Shown here one piece after another: positions 1 through 9,361 of a DNA stretch of 64,000 nucleotides. The DNA lies in the NCBI GenBank assembly GCA_021731815.1, contig JAKFWO010000006.1:44131-108130 (forward strand), written 5' to 3'. The translations under genes were made by a program, and so were the position numbers. The notes beneath the pieces are model-generated. The model did not search any database, was not told the DNA's origin, and saw only the letters and a list, made by a program, of their open reading frames with translations. This DNA is from Hyphomonadaceae bacterium (GTDB lineage: Bacteria > Pseudomonadota > Alphaproteobacteria > Caulobacterales > Aquidulcibacteraceae). Every line of letters starts with the position of its first letter. Position 1 is the first letter of the stretch.

Positions 1-943
1 CGTCATATTGCTGGCGATTATTGTCGCCGCCATCAAATTCCACCACGCGGCGATCGAAATTTTCGTTGATGCGATTGCTGCCCGGGCCGATGATATTGGC
101 CCGGAACACCGCCGATGTCCCGTCGATTGTGCGGGCATGCAGGTTGAGCAGGGCCGAAAACCGCTGACCCGGCGTATAGAGAAGCTGGACGCGGCCGGCA
201 AATTCGTCATAGCCGCCCAGCGCACCGATCTGGTCGGTGAAGGAATTGTCGATGTAATCGTCGCGATGCTGGGCGAGCGCCGAAATCCGGATGGCGAGAA
301 CATCCTTCGCCAGAGGCCCTGAAACGGCACCTTCTCCGGTCACCGTATTGAAGGACCCGAAAGTCGCCGCCGCCTTGGCCTCAAAATTCTGCGTCGGGCG
401 GGCCGTGTCGAATTTCACGATGCCGGCCGGTGTATTGCGACCGAACAAGGTGCCCTGCGGACCGCGCAGCACTTCCACCTGGGCGAGATCGAAGAGCGGC
501 GAGCTTTTCAGCACGACATTTTCGAGCACGACATCGTCAACGATCACCGAAACCGGCTGCGAGGCCGCGAGATCGAAATCGGTATTGCCCAGACCCCGAA
601 TATAAAAACGGGGCGCGACGCGCCCGTTCGAGGATTCCACATTGAGACTTGGAACACGCGATGACAGCGCGAGAATGTCATCGCCCGAATTGAACAGGGC
701 ATCCAGCCCCTGGCCCGACAGGGTGGCGATCGAGATCGGCACATCCTGAAGGTTTTCGCTGCGCTTCTGGGCGGTGACGATGATCTCCGACACCTCGCCC
801 GAATTTTCCTGCGGCTCGGGCGAAGCCGTCTGGGCGAAAGCCGGCCCGGCCAAAATCGCCGCACTCAGCAGGGTTATCACACAATAGCTACGGGAGGCCC
901 TGGACGCAGTGCCCAGACCCAGTTCACGTTTCAGGTGACGCAT
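1..943 (-). CDS. TonB-dependent receptor, N-terminal part (cut by window edge)
   Basis: The visible 314 residues are the start of an outer-membrane TonB-dependent receptor that would import an iron complex or carbohydrate using the TonB-ExbBD system. Translating the minus strand from ATG at 943 gives a signal peptide (ending near AGPAFAQ), then a short linker and a plug domain that begins with IIVTAQKRSENLQDVPISI, the pattern usual in alphaproteobacterial receptors. The plug continues with the RGLGNTDFD and VLRGPQGTLFGRNTPAG blocks near residues 105-165. The beta-barrel lies mostly outside the window. The substrate cannot be inferred. I chose ATG 943 because the signal peptide follows directly; no Fur-like operator was seen upstream. 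Confidence 0.9.
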   Translation of the reverse strand, partial: MRHLKRELGLGTASRASRSYCVITLLSAAILAGPAFAQTASPEPQENSGEVSEIIVTAQKRSENLQDVPISIATLSGQGLDALFNSGDDILALSSRVPSLNVESSNGRVAPRFYIRGLGNTDFDLAASQPVSVIVDDVVLENVVLKSSPLFDLAQVEVLRGPQGTLFGRNTPAGIVKFDTARPTQNFEAKAAATFGSFNTVTGEGAVSGPLAKDVLAIRISALAQHRDDYIDNSFTDQIGALGGYDEFAGRVQLLYTPGQRFSALLNLHARTIDGTSAVFRANIIGPGSNRINENFDRRVVEFDGGDNNRQQYD

Positions 944-1172
944 TCTGTTCCCCAAATCTCGAAAGCGGGATGCGTTCCCGCAACGAAAAAGGCCGGAAGC
1001 CCGGAGAATCCCCCGTCGGCACCGGCACCATTCGTTCCGGGTAATCAGACGCAATGACGCACTTTGTCAAACGATTCGTCACACCATTGTCATCGATTTC
1101 GGCAAAAACTTTTGTCCTGTGTCTTCCGTGCGCGGACGTTTTGCACCGATACCAGCGCGCATGTCACCAGAC

Positions 1173-1226
1173 GGGGCCCAGGCGCGTGGCGGGGCCCAGG
1201 CGCGTGGCGGGGCCCAGGCGTGTGGC
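1173..1226. repeat. Three tandem copies of an 18-bp unit after the FkbM gene
   Basis: Three head-to-tail copies of GGGGCCCAGGCGCGTGGC occupy 1173-1190, 1191-1208 and 1209-1226; the third differs by one base (C to T). The array lies two bases beyond the stop codon (1229-1231) of the minus-strand methyltransferase gene. The embedded GGGGCCC is itself nearly palindromic, so the RNA could fold. No spacers separate the units, so it is not a CRISPR. Confidence 0.97.
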
Positions 1227-1228
1227 AA

Positions 1229-2068
1229 TTAATCGTCGTCACGCACATGGATCCGGTTGCCCGTGCCTGCGAGCGCCACGTCCCGATATCCGCGGGCCAG
1301 CAAATCCGCCGCGAGATCACCGCTCCAGCTTTCAGGATTCCATTCGGTCACTATGGCCCGCGGCCACACATGCCGCGGCGCATTGGCAAGATACGGCATC
1401 AGCACGCGGTCCTCGACCCCCTCGACATCGACCTTGATGGCATCGATCCGGTCGAACCCCGCCTCCGCAACGAGTTCGGCAAGGGTCCGGACCTGCACCC
1501 GGCGCAGGTGCTTTGCTCCCCGCGCCCGGCGGGACAGCTGAAGCGACGAGCCCCCCAGATTGGCGGAATCGACCGCGAATTCCATCTCTCCCCCTGTGTC
1601 GGAAATCGCGGCCTCGACCAGCCGGAGATTGGTGATCCCATTGGCCCCGGCATTGAAGGCGAGGCGTTCGAGGACGGTCGCATTGGGATCGACGGCCAAT
1701 ATCCGGGCGCCGGCACCGACATTCCGCGCGACAAAGATGCTATAGGCCCCCACATTGCAGCCGATATCGACGAAAACAAATTGGGGATGCAGGCGCGCTT
1801 TCAGAAAAGCGAGTTCCCCCGGATCAAAGAATTGCGGCGTGACGATCAGGCGCTTTTCGCCGGCATTGTCCCCTGGCCACAGGCGCATGTTCTGGCCGAG
1901 CACTTCGAGGTCGAGTGGCTGGCGGCGAATACGCTTGAAAATTGACCGAAGGAGCGACGCCATGCGCCGACCGCGAGGATTCGGCGGCAATCGCCGCCCC
2001 CAGGCAATGAGCTGCCGTTCAAACCCATTGGGTCGCAGCGTCCCGAAAGGCGTTGCGGTTTCGCTCAT
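1229..2068 (-). CDS. FkbM-family SAM-dependent methyltransferase
   Basis: A 279-residue protein of the FkbM methyltransferase family, which uses S-adenosylmethionine to O-methylate sugars or small metabolites. Motif I (VFVDIGCNVGAYS) is near residues 97-109, followed by an acidic loop (LAVDPNA) and the family-typical IDAIKVDVEG block near residue 210 and VTEWNPE near 240. No signal peptide is seen, so it is cytoplasmic. Its position next to a receptor and purine genes does not reveal the acceptor; FkbM proteins in alphaproteobacteria often modify surface polysaccharide. The stop codon is followed at once by the 18-bp tandem array. Start ATG at 2068. Confidence 0.85.
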   Translation of the reverse strand: MSETATPFGTLRPNGFERQLIAWGRRLPPNPRGRRMASLLRSIFKRIRRQPLDLEVLGQNMRLWPGDNAGEKRLIVTPQFFDPGELAFLKARLHPQFVFVDIGCNVGAYSIFVARNVGAGARILAVDPNATVLERLAFNAGANGITNLRLVEAAISDTGGEMEFAVDSANLGGSSLQLSRRARGAKHLRRVQVRTLAELVAEAGFDRIDAIKVDVEGVEDRVLMPYLANAPRHVWPRAIVTEWNPESWSGDLAADLLARGYRDVALAGTGNRIHVRDDD

Positions 2069-2113
2069 TGTGGATTCACTCTCCGGCTCTTTTTGGCCCT
2101 GCAGGCCGACGGC

Positions 2114-3106
2114 TCAGGAAAAAGCGGCCAGTCTGTCGAGCAATTTGGTTTTGAGTTCCCGCGGACAAAAGGCCGCGTCAATCGCGGCCCGTGTCATGGC
2201 AAGCTGCGTTCCTTCGTCCCAGCCAAAAGCGGCGGCGGTCCGCTGGTATTCACTCCCGATATCGCAATGGAAAAAGGCCGGATCATCGGTGGAAAGACAG
2301 AGCCGAACGCCCTCGCGCCGCAAGCGATCGACCGGATGTGAGACGAGATCCGGAAAAAGCCCCAGCGCCAGATTGGAGGAAGGGCAGATTTCCAAGGTCA
2401 CATTCTCACCTGCAAGATGGCGGACGAGATCCGGGTCCTCCACCGACCTCACCCCATGGCCGATGCGGCTCGGCCGAAAAGCCGCGAGTGTCGCACGCAC
2501 GCTGTCGGCGCCCGCAATCTCGCCGGCATGGGCGGTGAGGCCGAGACCCGCGCCCCGCGCTATATCGAAGGCGCGGGCAAAGTCGGCAGGCTGGCCGAAG
2601 AGTTCATCGCCGGCAAGGCCAAAGCCGGTGACATAAGGATGGGGGAAGGATTCGGCGGCGCGGGCCGCGATTTCGGCCTGGCCTGGCCCCAAATGGCGCA
2701 CCGCCGTGAGCACGAGGCGAACCTCCACGCCCAATTGGCTCCGCGCGCGGTCGATCCCATCGGCCAGGCCCGCGATGAATTCCGGATAGGTCGCTCCATG
2801 CGACAGACCATGATCGAGGGAAACAAACATTTCCCCGTAAATCAGCCCATGCGCGGCGGCGTGGGCATAATAATCGAACAGGATGTCGCCATAATCCCGG
2901 GGCGTCACCGCCATATGGGCCACGGCATCATAGGCAGTGAGGAATTCGTTGAAATCCCGCCAGACATAAGCACCATCCGCGCCAATCGCGACCTCGAGAT
3001 GAAGCCCGTGCCGCGCACCGAGCCGCAAGGCAAGATCCGGCGAAATCGCGCCCTCGAGATGACAATGGAGTTCGGCCTTCGGAAGCAGGCGGGCATTTAC
3101 AATCAT
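2114..3106 (-). CDS. add: Adenosine/adenine deaminase
   Basis: A 330-residue member of the adenosine deaminase family, which hydrolyses adenosine (or adenine) to inosine (or hypoxanthine) and ammonia in purine salvage. Zinc-site and catalytic motifs are all present: AELHCHLEGA at residues 11-20, GFGLAGDE near 160, LTAHAGE near 195, RIGHGV near 217 and CLSTDDP near 273. The family includes adenine deaminases of similar length, so the exact base or nucleoside preference is uncertain. Its ATG overlaps the stop codon of the upstream guanine deaminase gene by the four bases ATGA (3103-3106), which implies translational coupling into one purine-salvage unit. Confidence 0.88.
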   Translation of the reverse strand: MIVNARLLPKAELHCHLEGAISPDLALRLGARHGLHLEVAIGADGAYVWRDFNEFLTAYDAVAHMAVTPRDYGDILFDYYAHAAAHGLIYGEMFVSLDHGLSHGATYPEFIAGLADGIDRARSQLGVEVRLVLTAVRHLGPGQAEIAARAAESFPHPYVTGFGLAGDELFGQPADFARAFDIARGAGLGLTAHAGEIAGADSVRATLAAFRPSRIGHGVRSVEDPDLVRHLAGENVTLEICPSSNLALGLFPDLVSHPVDRLRREGVRLCLSTDDPAFFHCDIGSEYQRTAAAFGWDEGTQLAMTRAAIDAAFCPRELKTKLLDRLAAFS

Positions 3107-4479
3107 AAAGGGGGTAATCTCCTGCGGGGCGACGCGCGGCGATGGACCAGCCGGCCCGCGACATAAGTGCGGGCGATCATCCGGTCCTCTCCCAGAATAG
3201 ACAGCGCAAACAAGGTGTCGGCAAGGTCTGCCGACCAGGATTTGAAGGTGTCGGCAAGGTCTGCTGACCAGGATTTGTCCGCAACGGACCGGAGACGCCG
3301 GGCCAGCAGGGGTGTCGCCGCCCGATCAATCAGCACGAAATCAGCTTCCTTGCCGGGCTCGAGCCCGCCAATGAGGTGATCGAGGCCAAGCGCCTCCGCC
3401 CCGCCAAGCGTCGCCATGCGGAAAGCGTCGAATGGATGGAGATTGTCGCCGCGCATCTGACCCACCCGATAGGCATCCTTCTGCGCAGCAAATGGCGAAA
3501 GAGAATCGCCCGCGCCAACATCCGAGCCCAGCCCCACCCGGATGCCCATGCGCCGGGCGCGTGAATGGTCGAACAATCCGCTGCCAAGAAAGAGATTGGA
3601 GCCCGGGCAAAACGCAATCGCCGATCCCGCTTTGGCCAGATCCCGCCATTCACCATCCGACAGATGCACGCAATGGGCAAAGACCGAGCGCGGCCCCGCC
3701 AGACCATGCCGGGCATAGACATCGAAATAATCCCGGTGATCGGGAAATAATTCGCGCACCAGCGCCACTTCCCGGGGATTCTCGGAAAGATGCGTATGGA
3801 CCAGCGTGTCAGGGAATCGGGAATGCAGCTTGCCCGCGAGTTCGAGCTGACGATCGGACGATGTCACCGCAAAGCGCGGGGTGATCGCATAACCAAGCCG
3901 CCCTTTGCCATGCCATTTCCGGATGAGCGCCGAACTCTGTTCGGCCGCGATCTCCGCCGGCACCAGCACTTCATCCGGCGCGCCGCGGTCCATCAGCACC
4001 TGACCCCCGATCAGACGCATGTCTTTGGCACGCGCCGCCGCAAACAGGGAATCGGCCGATTGCTTCTGGCTGGCCGCGAAGACGAGCGCCGTCGTGATTC
4101 CGTGGCGCAGCAACTCGGCGACAAAGAATTTCGCAAGGTCCTTCGCGAAATCGCCATCGGACAGACGTGCCTCCGCGGGATAGATATAACGCTCGAGCCA
4201 GTCCAGAAGCTGCGCGCCATGCGCCCCGATCCGGTCGATCTGGGGGAAATGGACATGGGCATCCACAAAGCCCGGCGCGATCAGGAGATCCGGGAAATGC
4301 TCGACCCGCACTTCCGCCGGCAATTTCGGTGCCAGTTCGGAATGATCGCCGATCGCCGCGACATGCCCGTTGTCGATCAGCAATATCCCGTCCGGCCAGA
4401 AACGTGGCGCTGCCTCGTCCCGCCAGAAGCTGACGATTGCGGCCCGCAAGGCCCAGAGTGGAGGTCGGAATGAGGGCAT
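3103..4479 (-). CDS. guaD: Guanine deaminase
   Basis: A 458-residue amidohydrolase that converts guanine to xanthine and ammonia. The signature APGFVDAHVHFPQ (metal-binding His-x-His) lies near residue 80 and is followed by the guanine-deaminase-specific stretch AHGAQLLDWLERYIYPAE. Further metal-site motifs are HTHLSEN, FAHCVHLSD and GLGSDVGAG. The open frame extends upstream into the kinase gene, but ATG 4479 gives the normal length and sits just after the kinase stop at 4491. Near the C-terminus (about residues 401-422) an 11-residue segment, KSWSADLADTF, is repeated because of a 33-bp tandem duplication. The gene is translationally coupled to add. Confidence 0.9.
   Translation of the reverse strand: MPSFRPPLWALRAAIVSFWRDEAAPRFWPDGILLIDNGHVAAIGDHSELAPKLPAEVRVEHFPDLLIAPGFVDAHVHFPQIDRIGAHGAQLLDWLERYIYPAEARLSDGDFAKDLAKFFVAELLRHGITTALVFAASQKQSADSLFAAARAKDMRLIGGQVLMDRGAPDEVLVPAEIAAEQSSALIRKWHGKGRLGYAITPRFAVTSSDRQLELAGKLHSRFPDTLVHTHLSENPREVALVRELFPDHRDYFDVYARHGLAGPRSVFAHCVHLSDGEWRDLAKAGSAIAFCPGSNLFLGSGLFDHSRARRMGIRVGLGSDVGAGDSLSPFAAQKDAYRVGQMRGDNLHPFDAFRMATLGGAEALGLDHLIGGLEPGKEADFVLIDRAATPLLARRLRSVADKSWSADLADTFKSWSADLADTLFALSILGEDRMIARTYVAGRLVHRRASPRRRLPPL
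3212..3277. repeat. Tandem 33-bp duplication inside guaD
   Basis: Two adjacent 33-bp copies (3212-3244 and 3245-3277) differ at a single position (C in the first, T in the second). The length is a multiple of three, so the reading frame of guaD is kept and the protein simply gains an 11-residue repeat near its C-terminus. The near identity suggests a recent duplication. Confidence 0.97.
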
Positions 4480-4490
4480 ATAAATCGCGC

Positions 4491-6923
4491 TCAGGCGGCC
4501 ACAGAATTGCCGGTGCCGTCGGCACGCGCGACAGGAAACACCAGGGTGACCATGGTTCCCTTGCCCAATTCGCTGTCGATCTGAAAGCGCCCGCCATGCA
4601 TTTCCACCAGCGATTTGGTCAGCGCAAGCCCGAGACCCGTGCCGCGATATTGGCGGCTGAGCTGGTTTTCCACCTGCTCGAACGGCCGGGCCAGCCGTGG
4701 AAGATGCTCTGCAGGGATACCCACGCCATTGTCGCGCACGCAAACATGAACACTGGCCCCGTGCAATTCGGTCAGCACCTCCACCTGCCCACCATCGCCC
4801 GTAAACTTGATCGCATTGGAGAGCAGATTGAGCAACATCTGCTTCAAAAGCCGATGATCGGCCTCGATTTCATGCACAGACCCCAGCGATATCCTGATCG
4901 CAATCTGCTTTTCGTCAGCCCGACGCCGCGTAATCCGTACAGCGGAATCGATGACTTCCTCCAGATCAATCGGGGCCAGATTGAGCGACATCTTGCCGGC
5001 TTCGACCTTTGCTGTATCCAGCACATCGCTGATGAGATCGAGAAGGTGCTGGCCCGATTCCCAGATGTCTTTTGAATATTGCCGGTATTTGTCATTTCCG
5101 AGGGGGCCGAAAATCTCGTTGGCCATCACTTCGGAAAAGCCGATCACGGCATTGAGCGGCGTGCGCAATTCATGGCTCATATTGGCAAGAAAGGCGGTCT
5201 TGGCGATCGAGGCCTCCTCGGCGCGCAATTTCTCGGCTTCATATTGCCCGGCAAGCTGGCTTGCCCGGTCTTCAGCCAAACGCACCTTTTGCAAGGTCCG
5301 GCCCAGTTCCCGGCGATTGCTTTCGAGCCGCGCCTCGACTTCCTTTTGGGTGCTGATGTCAACGCCGACCGAAACGATACCGCCATCGGCGGTACGGCGG
5401 TCCACGAGCTTGAAAAACCGGCCATCGGCCAGCTCCACGATTCGCGCCTGGGGATCTTCCGGATCCGGATTTTCAGTACGAATATGGGCTGATGCCGCCA
5501 GAGCAACAGTTTCGTAACTGGCCCCACTCCAATCCGATGCCTCTGGTCCACCGAACAGCATCAGAAAGCGGCGATTGGCGATGACCAGTTTGCGATGCGC
5601 ATTGAACAATGCAAACGGCCCGGCAAAGCCCTCGATCGCCACTGCCAGCCGTTCCTGCAGGGCGCGTAATTTCGGCTCGGATTCGCGTTTTTCACTGACG
5701 TCGGAACCGATCCCCTGAATCCGGCGCGGGATCTTCACTGAGCGGGAGGGGCCACTATCCTCCCGACGTTCGACAACACTTCCCCGGCACTCGATCCATA
5801 CGGGCCGACCCGATTTCAGTGCCCGCAAGGTAAACCCGACAGTCGTGTGCTCTATCTCTTCCAGTGAAGACAGCAAGGCTTCGTGGTCCGCCGGATCGAT
5901 CATCACCAGCACTTCGTGCAATGAGAGCGTCGCTGCTTCCTGCATACCAAGCAATTTCGCAAATTCCCGGTTGACCGACAGACGCTGGACATCCGCACGC
6001 CATTCCCACGCGGCAAACGGGGCCTCGGCAAAACCCAGGCGCAATTTTTGTTCGGCAAGTTCCCGGCTCTTCTGGGCCTGTTCGCGCGCGGCTCCGCTGC
6101 GTCGGATTGCGTCGATCAGCCCCCAACACCCAAGGGCCGGTGCGAGAAACATCAGGGCAAGAAGCGCGGCCTCCAGAATCGCGTCCCGGCTGAGCCCCGA
6201 AGCAGGGGCCGCGGCCAGCGCGTAAAGCCCATCCGAATGCGCCCCCTTTCCCGGCGAGACGATACCGATCTCCGCAGCGCCAATCCATGCCTTCCCTTCG
6301 CCGGCAACCAACGGTTTTTCTGGTGCTGTCCAGCCATCGGACAGAAATGTCAGATGCCGGGGCAATGCCCTTTCCGGACCGGCCCAGACCGCCATTCCGT
6401 CGTGTCCCGCAAGGCCCATCGCGAAGGGCAGGTCGAGCCCGGCAAGCATATCCGTAGCCCCGAGGATCATCACAACGCGGATGCCGTCAATTCCCGCAAT
6501 GGCCCGGACCGGGCCGCGGGTCACGCCGCCAGGGGCCACATGCATGAGGATCCGGCCTTCACCGGGGGCGCTTTTTTCCAATCCGGCAGCCAGTTTCCGC
6601 GCGGCAGCCCCTGAATCGGCCGTGCTGGCACCGAGCAGCGCACCGTCATTGGTCAGGATCGCCCAGCTCTTTACGCCATGGCGGGCTGCATCCGGAGTGC
6701 GCCCGGCCTCCTCAGCTGCCCGGATACCGGTTGCGGCGGCCAGCATCTTGCCCTCGATTGCCAGAGCAAGAAACCGGGCTTCGACCACCCGATCGGCCAT
6801 AGCCTGATCCCGCTGGGTCCCGATGACGAACGATATTCGCAGACCCACGGCAATTGCAAGTGCGGCAAACAAGGCCAGGCATAAATATTCCAAAGCGCGC
6901 TCGGCGCGGGCCAATGCGCTCAT
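4491..6923 (-). CDS. PleC-like membrane histidine kinase with PAS domains
   Basis: An 810-residue sensor kinase. From the N-terminus: a membrane segment at about 12-34, an extracytoplasmic region, a second membrane segment near 260-280, two PAS-like domains (about 300-400 and 435-520), a coiled coil, then HisKA with NMSHELRTPLNAVIGFSE (phospho-acceptor His584) and an ATPase domain with LLNLLSNAIKF, DNGVGIP and GTGLGLALTKSL. The FGPLGNDKYRQYSKDIWESG stretch after the H-box is typical of the PleC/DivJ kinases that act on DivK and PleD in the CtrA cell-cycle pathway. The partner is inferred only. ATG 6923 is preferred to a TTG at 6953. Eleven bases separate it from guaD. Confidence 0.85.
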   Translation of the reverse strand: MSALARAERALEYLCLALFAALAIAVGLRISFVIGTQRDQAMADRVVEARFLALAIEGKMLAAATGIRAAEEAGRTPDAARHGVKSWAILTNDGALLGASTADSGAAARKLAAGLEKSAPGEGRILMHVAPGGVTRGPVRAIAGIDGIRVVMILGATDMLAGLDLPFAMGLAGHDGMAVWAGPERALPRHLTFLSDGWTAPEKPLVAGEGKAWIGAAEIGIVSPGKGAHSDGLYALAAAPASGLSRDAILEAALLALMFLAPALGCWGLIDAIRRSGAAREQAQKSRELAEQKLRLGFAEAPFAAWEWRADVQRLSVNREFAKLLGMQEAATLSLHEVLVMIDPADHEALLSSLEEIEHTTVGFTLRALKSGRPVWIECRGSVVERREDSGPSRSVKIPRRIQGIGSDVSEKRESEPKLRALQERLAVAIEGFAGPFALFNAHRKLVIANRRFLMLFGGPEASDWSGASYETVALAASAHIRTENPDPEDPQARIVELADGRFFKLVDRRTADGGIVSVGVDISTQKEVEARLESNRRELGRTLQKVRLAEDRASQLAGQYEAEKLRAEEASIAKTAFLANMSHELRTPLNAVIGFSEVMANEIFGPLGNDKYRQYSKDIWESGQHLLDLISDVLDTAKVEAGKMSLNLAPIDLEEVIDSAVRITRRRADEKQIAIRISLGSVHEIEADHRLLKQMLLNLLSNAIKFTGDGGQVEVLTELHGASVHVCVRDNGVGIPAEHLPRLARPFEQVENQLSRQYRGTGLGLALTKSLVEMHGGRFQIDSELGKGTMVTLVFPVARADGTGNSVAA

Positions 6924-7108
6924 CGCACCCGCCCGATATCGATCTTGCCGCAAAGGCAGAAAGCCTGTCGTGCGCTCGGCACTCCCAACCCCTGAAATCT
7001 GCGCCCGGCCGGATGCCAGGGCGAATATAACCCAATTAGCGGATAAGCTTGCCCGATTGCAAATGGGTTAATTTGCGCGCGCAGGAATGGAGCCGGGTGT
7101 CGGGCCGC

Positions 7109-7741
7109 TCAAGGAGCCGGAGAAACCGGCACCGCGCGGATCAGCGCGCAGGCGATGCGCGCACCCGCATTGCCGATTGGCTGGCTGACATGGTCATCAC
7201 GCGCCGCATGGACTACCAGCGCCGAGCCATCCGCGTCCTGAAGCGCCGCGCGGCCGCCAATCGATCGCGCGCTCAGTCCGATAAAGGTCGAGAACAGCTC
7301 TGCGCCGAACGCACCCGACGCAGGAGCCTCAATATTCGGAAGATCTCCGGTTTCGGGCCCCGTGGGATTGAGCAGACCATGGCGGCCTGGCTTGCCGTCA
7401 TGGCCGACATGCGCACCCGACAGCTTGAAGCCTGCATCCCCGCATTCCGCCTTTTCATGAAAATGCACGCCATGCCAGCCGGGTGGCAGGGCCCCCGCCT
7501 GGAATTCCAGCGCGATCAGCACGCCCACGGGCCCCTGACGCAAACGCGCCGTTCCGAGCCTTGCACCGGCCTCGCCGAGAATATCCGCCACATATTCCGC
7601 CGCCGGCAGGGCCGCCTTGCGGGAATGGCGCGCCCTGGCATCGGCGGATTGCAGCGACACCAGGGCCAGACCGGCGACACAGATCGCTGCCAACCCGGCC
7701 ATGGATGCTCCAAACCTGGCATCATTCATCCGAATGGTCAT
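7109..7741 (-). CDS. sodC: Cu/Zn superoxide dismutase-like periplasmic protein with an altered zinc site
   Basis: A 210-residue exported member of the Cu/Zn superoxide dismutase family, which disproportionates superoxide in the periplasm. A hydrophobic N-terminal segment (about 15-32) looks like a signal peptide or anchor. The copper ligands are recognisable as His93, His95, His111 and His178, and the disulfide pair as Cys100 and Cys198. Of the zinc ligands, His111, His121 and Asp133 are present, but the position normally held by His in GPHAGDLPN is Glu130 (GPETGDLPN). The zinc site is therefore probably altered. A GGGAG ribosome site precedes ATG 7741. Activity is not assured. Confidence 0.85.
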   Translation of the reverse strand: MTIRMNDARFGASMAGLAAICVAGLALVSLQSADARARHSRKAALPAAEYVADILGEAGARLGTARLRQGPVGVLIALEFQAGALPPGWHGVHFHEKAECGDAGFKLSGAHVGHDGKPGRHGLLNPTGPETGDLPNIEAPASGAFGAELFSTFIGLSARSIGGRAALQDADGSALVVHAARDDHVSQPIGNAGARIACALIRAVPVSPAP

Positions 7742-8164
7742 TCTCCGCTCCCTTTGGCGATTGGAGCATGGCTTATCTGTCGAAGCAGCCGATCCCGCAA
7801 TCCACTTTTGCGTGTCTGATCTGTCCCGACGGATTGCTCTATATGTTTCCGGAATGACCTGTCAGCGCGAGCGGCCCCACCAGCCGGGCTTGGCCCTGAG
7901 GCTACCAGGCTGCGACCATCCATGGCAGTTCCGGTTTTCGGTCATTCCGGCGTTCCGTTTGGCCGGGAATTTACGAGCCTTTTGCCAATGGGATGATTGC
8001 AACCCTTCAGAACGGGCCTTGCCAAGGCCCCTTGGACAAAGCTGAGAATGAACCATCACCGCGACGTCAATTCATTTCGACGCCTCGTCCAAACCCGGTT
8101 TGCCCGGAGAGTGCGAAAACCACCTCACAAATGCCGACAATGCCCCATCCGCAGGCAACAGGCC
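7742..8164. other. 423-bp intergenic region without a recognised gene
   Basis: This stretch lies between the DUF1036 gene and the sodC gene, both on the minus strand, and so holds the sodC promoter region. I see no convincing open reading frame with coding character, no tRNA, no strong hairpin with a T-run and no known operator sequence. Confidence 0.6.
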
Positions 8165-9361
8165 TTATTGAGCCGGGGGCCGGATTGGTGCGGATTGGGT
8201 CCCCGATGCCCCCGGACGCGGTGCCGCCGGCGACGACACCGAGCCCGGCTGCTCCGCCCGGCGCCGGATAAAATCCTGATCGAACAATTCCACCTGCATG
8301 GACTCTGCCCCCCCGGGGCGGACGATTTTGAATCCGGTGGGCTCGAAAAACCGCTCGTCACAGCCCACCCGTCCGCTGATGACAAAACGCGACGCCGAGA
8401 CGCAGAAAATCTCCGCATCATCCTTGAGCACGCGTTCGCCTTGCGGGTTATTGATAACCGCGTGCACGAAATATTCCGCCTGGGCGAGTGGCTCGTTCAA
8501 CACCCGCGCACAGGCCCCGGAATTGAGCCGCCACCAGCCGCGCGATTCCCAGGTCTCACCCCGCCGGCGTCCGATCGCGGCAAACAGAATGGTCGGGGTG
8601 CGGTTGCACAGGGTCAGTCCGACAGTCTGGCTCCAGGCGCGCGCGGATTTTTCCAGCGCATCGAGCAGGACATCGTCGGAAGCGCGTTCGGGCAGTTTTT
8701 CGTCGAGCCGGAAGCGGGCAAGGGCGGCGGTTGTGCGGCGTCCCATGACCCCATCGGATTCGCGGGTCTCGTAGCCGGCATCATTCAAAAGTCGCTGGAT
8801 GCCGGCGATCCGCGCCTCGCCGGCGGTAAACCCGTCCACTTGCGTGAGCCGTGTGCGCCATCCCCCTTTGCGTCCGATCGCGATCGGACGGAAGCTGCGC
8901 ATCTCGCGGTCGCCGCCGCTGCATTCCTTGCTGGCCGGGCCCTCGAAAGCGATGCGCGGATCGACACAAAAATCGGTCGCGCCGCCCCATTCGCGCACGC
9001 CGCCCCGATGGGCATCGCTCGCGCGGGCATAGAGATAATGCACCGCCGTCTGAAGCGGGCCGGTAATCAGGCTCCTGCATTCGCCGGGGCGAAAGCGCGT
9101 CCAGCCCTTGATGATGGTCTGGGCACCGTTCGGGCGGCCATAGGCTGCTTCAACAATATAGCTGGTTTCGTTGCACATGACCCAGCCGGAACCCGCGGCC
9201 GCCTGCTGGGCGGAGGCGGGCGGCGCGCTGGCCGCGCCCATCGCCAGCAGGGAGGCCAACACCCCTGCCACCGCGAACCGGCGCGCGCGGAAAACCTTCG
9301 CGGTCCCTGCGCGCCCGTGCGGAGCCGCGCCCCAATCAGCGGATAAGTGTACCGGCACCAT
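8165..9361 (-). CDS. DUF1036 protein with a central peptidoglycan-binding domain
   Basis: A protein of about 398 residues, exported by an N-terminal signal (ending near PPASAQQ). It contains two copies of the DUF1036 domain (each with LCNxT, a Trp-rich GWxR/GWWR segment, a GxCxxxxxxPL segment and a paired YxYA/YFVHA block) flanking a PG_binding_1-like domain (about [20 protein letters not shown] through TTAALARFR). DUF1036 has no established function. The fold layout suggests a periplasmic protein that touches the cell wall. The C-terminal tail is rich in Ala and Pro. The start is uncertain: ATG 9361 overlaps the end of argB by about 26 bp; no better start lies downstream of argB. Confidence 0.75.
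   Translation of the reverse strand: MVPVHLSADWGAAPHGRAGTAKVFRARRFAVAGVLASLLAMGAASAPPASAQQAAAGSGWVMCNETSYIVEAAYGRPNGAQTIIKGWTRFRPGECRSLITGPLQTAVHYLYARASDAHRGGVREWGGATDFCVDPRIAFEGPASKECSGGDREMRSFRPIAIGRKGGWRTRLTQVDGFTAGEARIAGIQRLLNDAGYETRESDGVMGRRTTAALARFRLDEKLPERASDDVLLDALEKSARAWSQTVGLTLCNRTPTILFAAIGRRRGETWESRGWWRLNSGACARVLNEPLAQAEYFVHAVINNPQGERVLKDDAEIFCVSASRFVISGRVGCDERFFEPTGFKIVRPGGAESMQVELFDQDFIRRRAEQPGSVSSPAAPRPGASGTQSAPIRPPAQ

Noticed and set aside
1173..1226. Direct-repeat array as a CRISPR
   Set aside because: The 18-bp units are contiguous with no spacers, and no cas gene is in the window.
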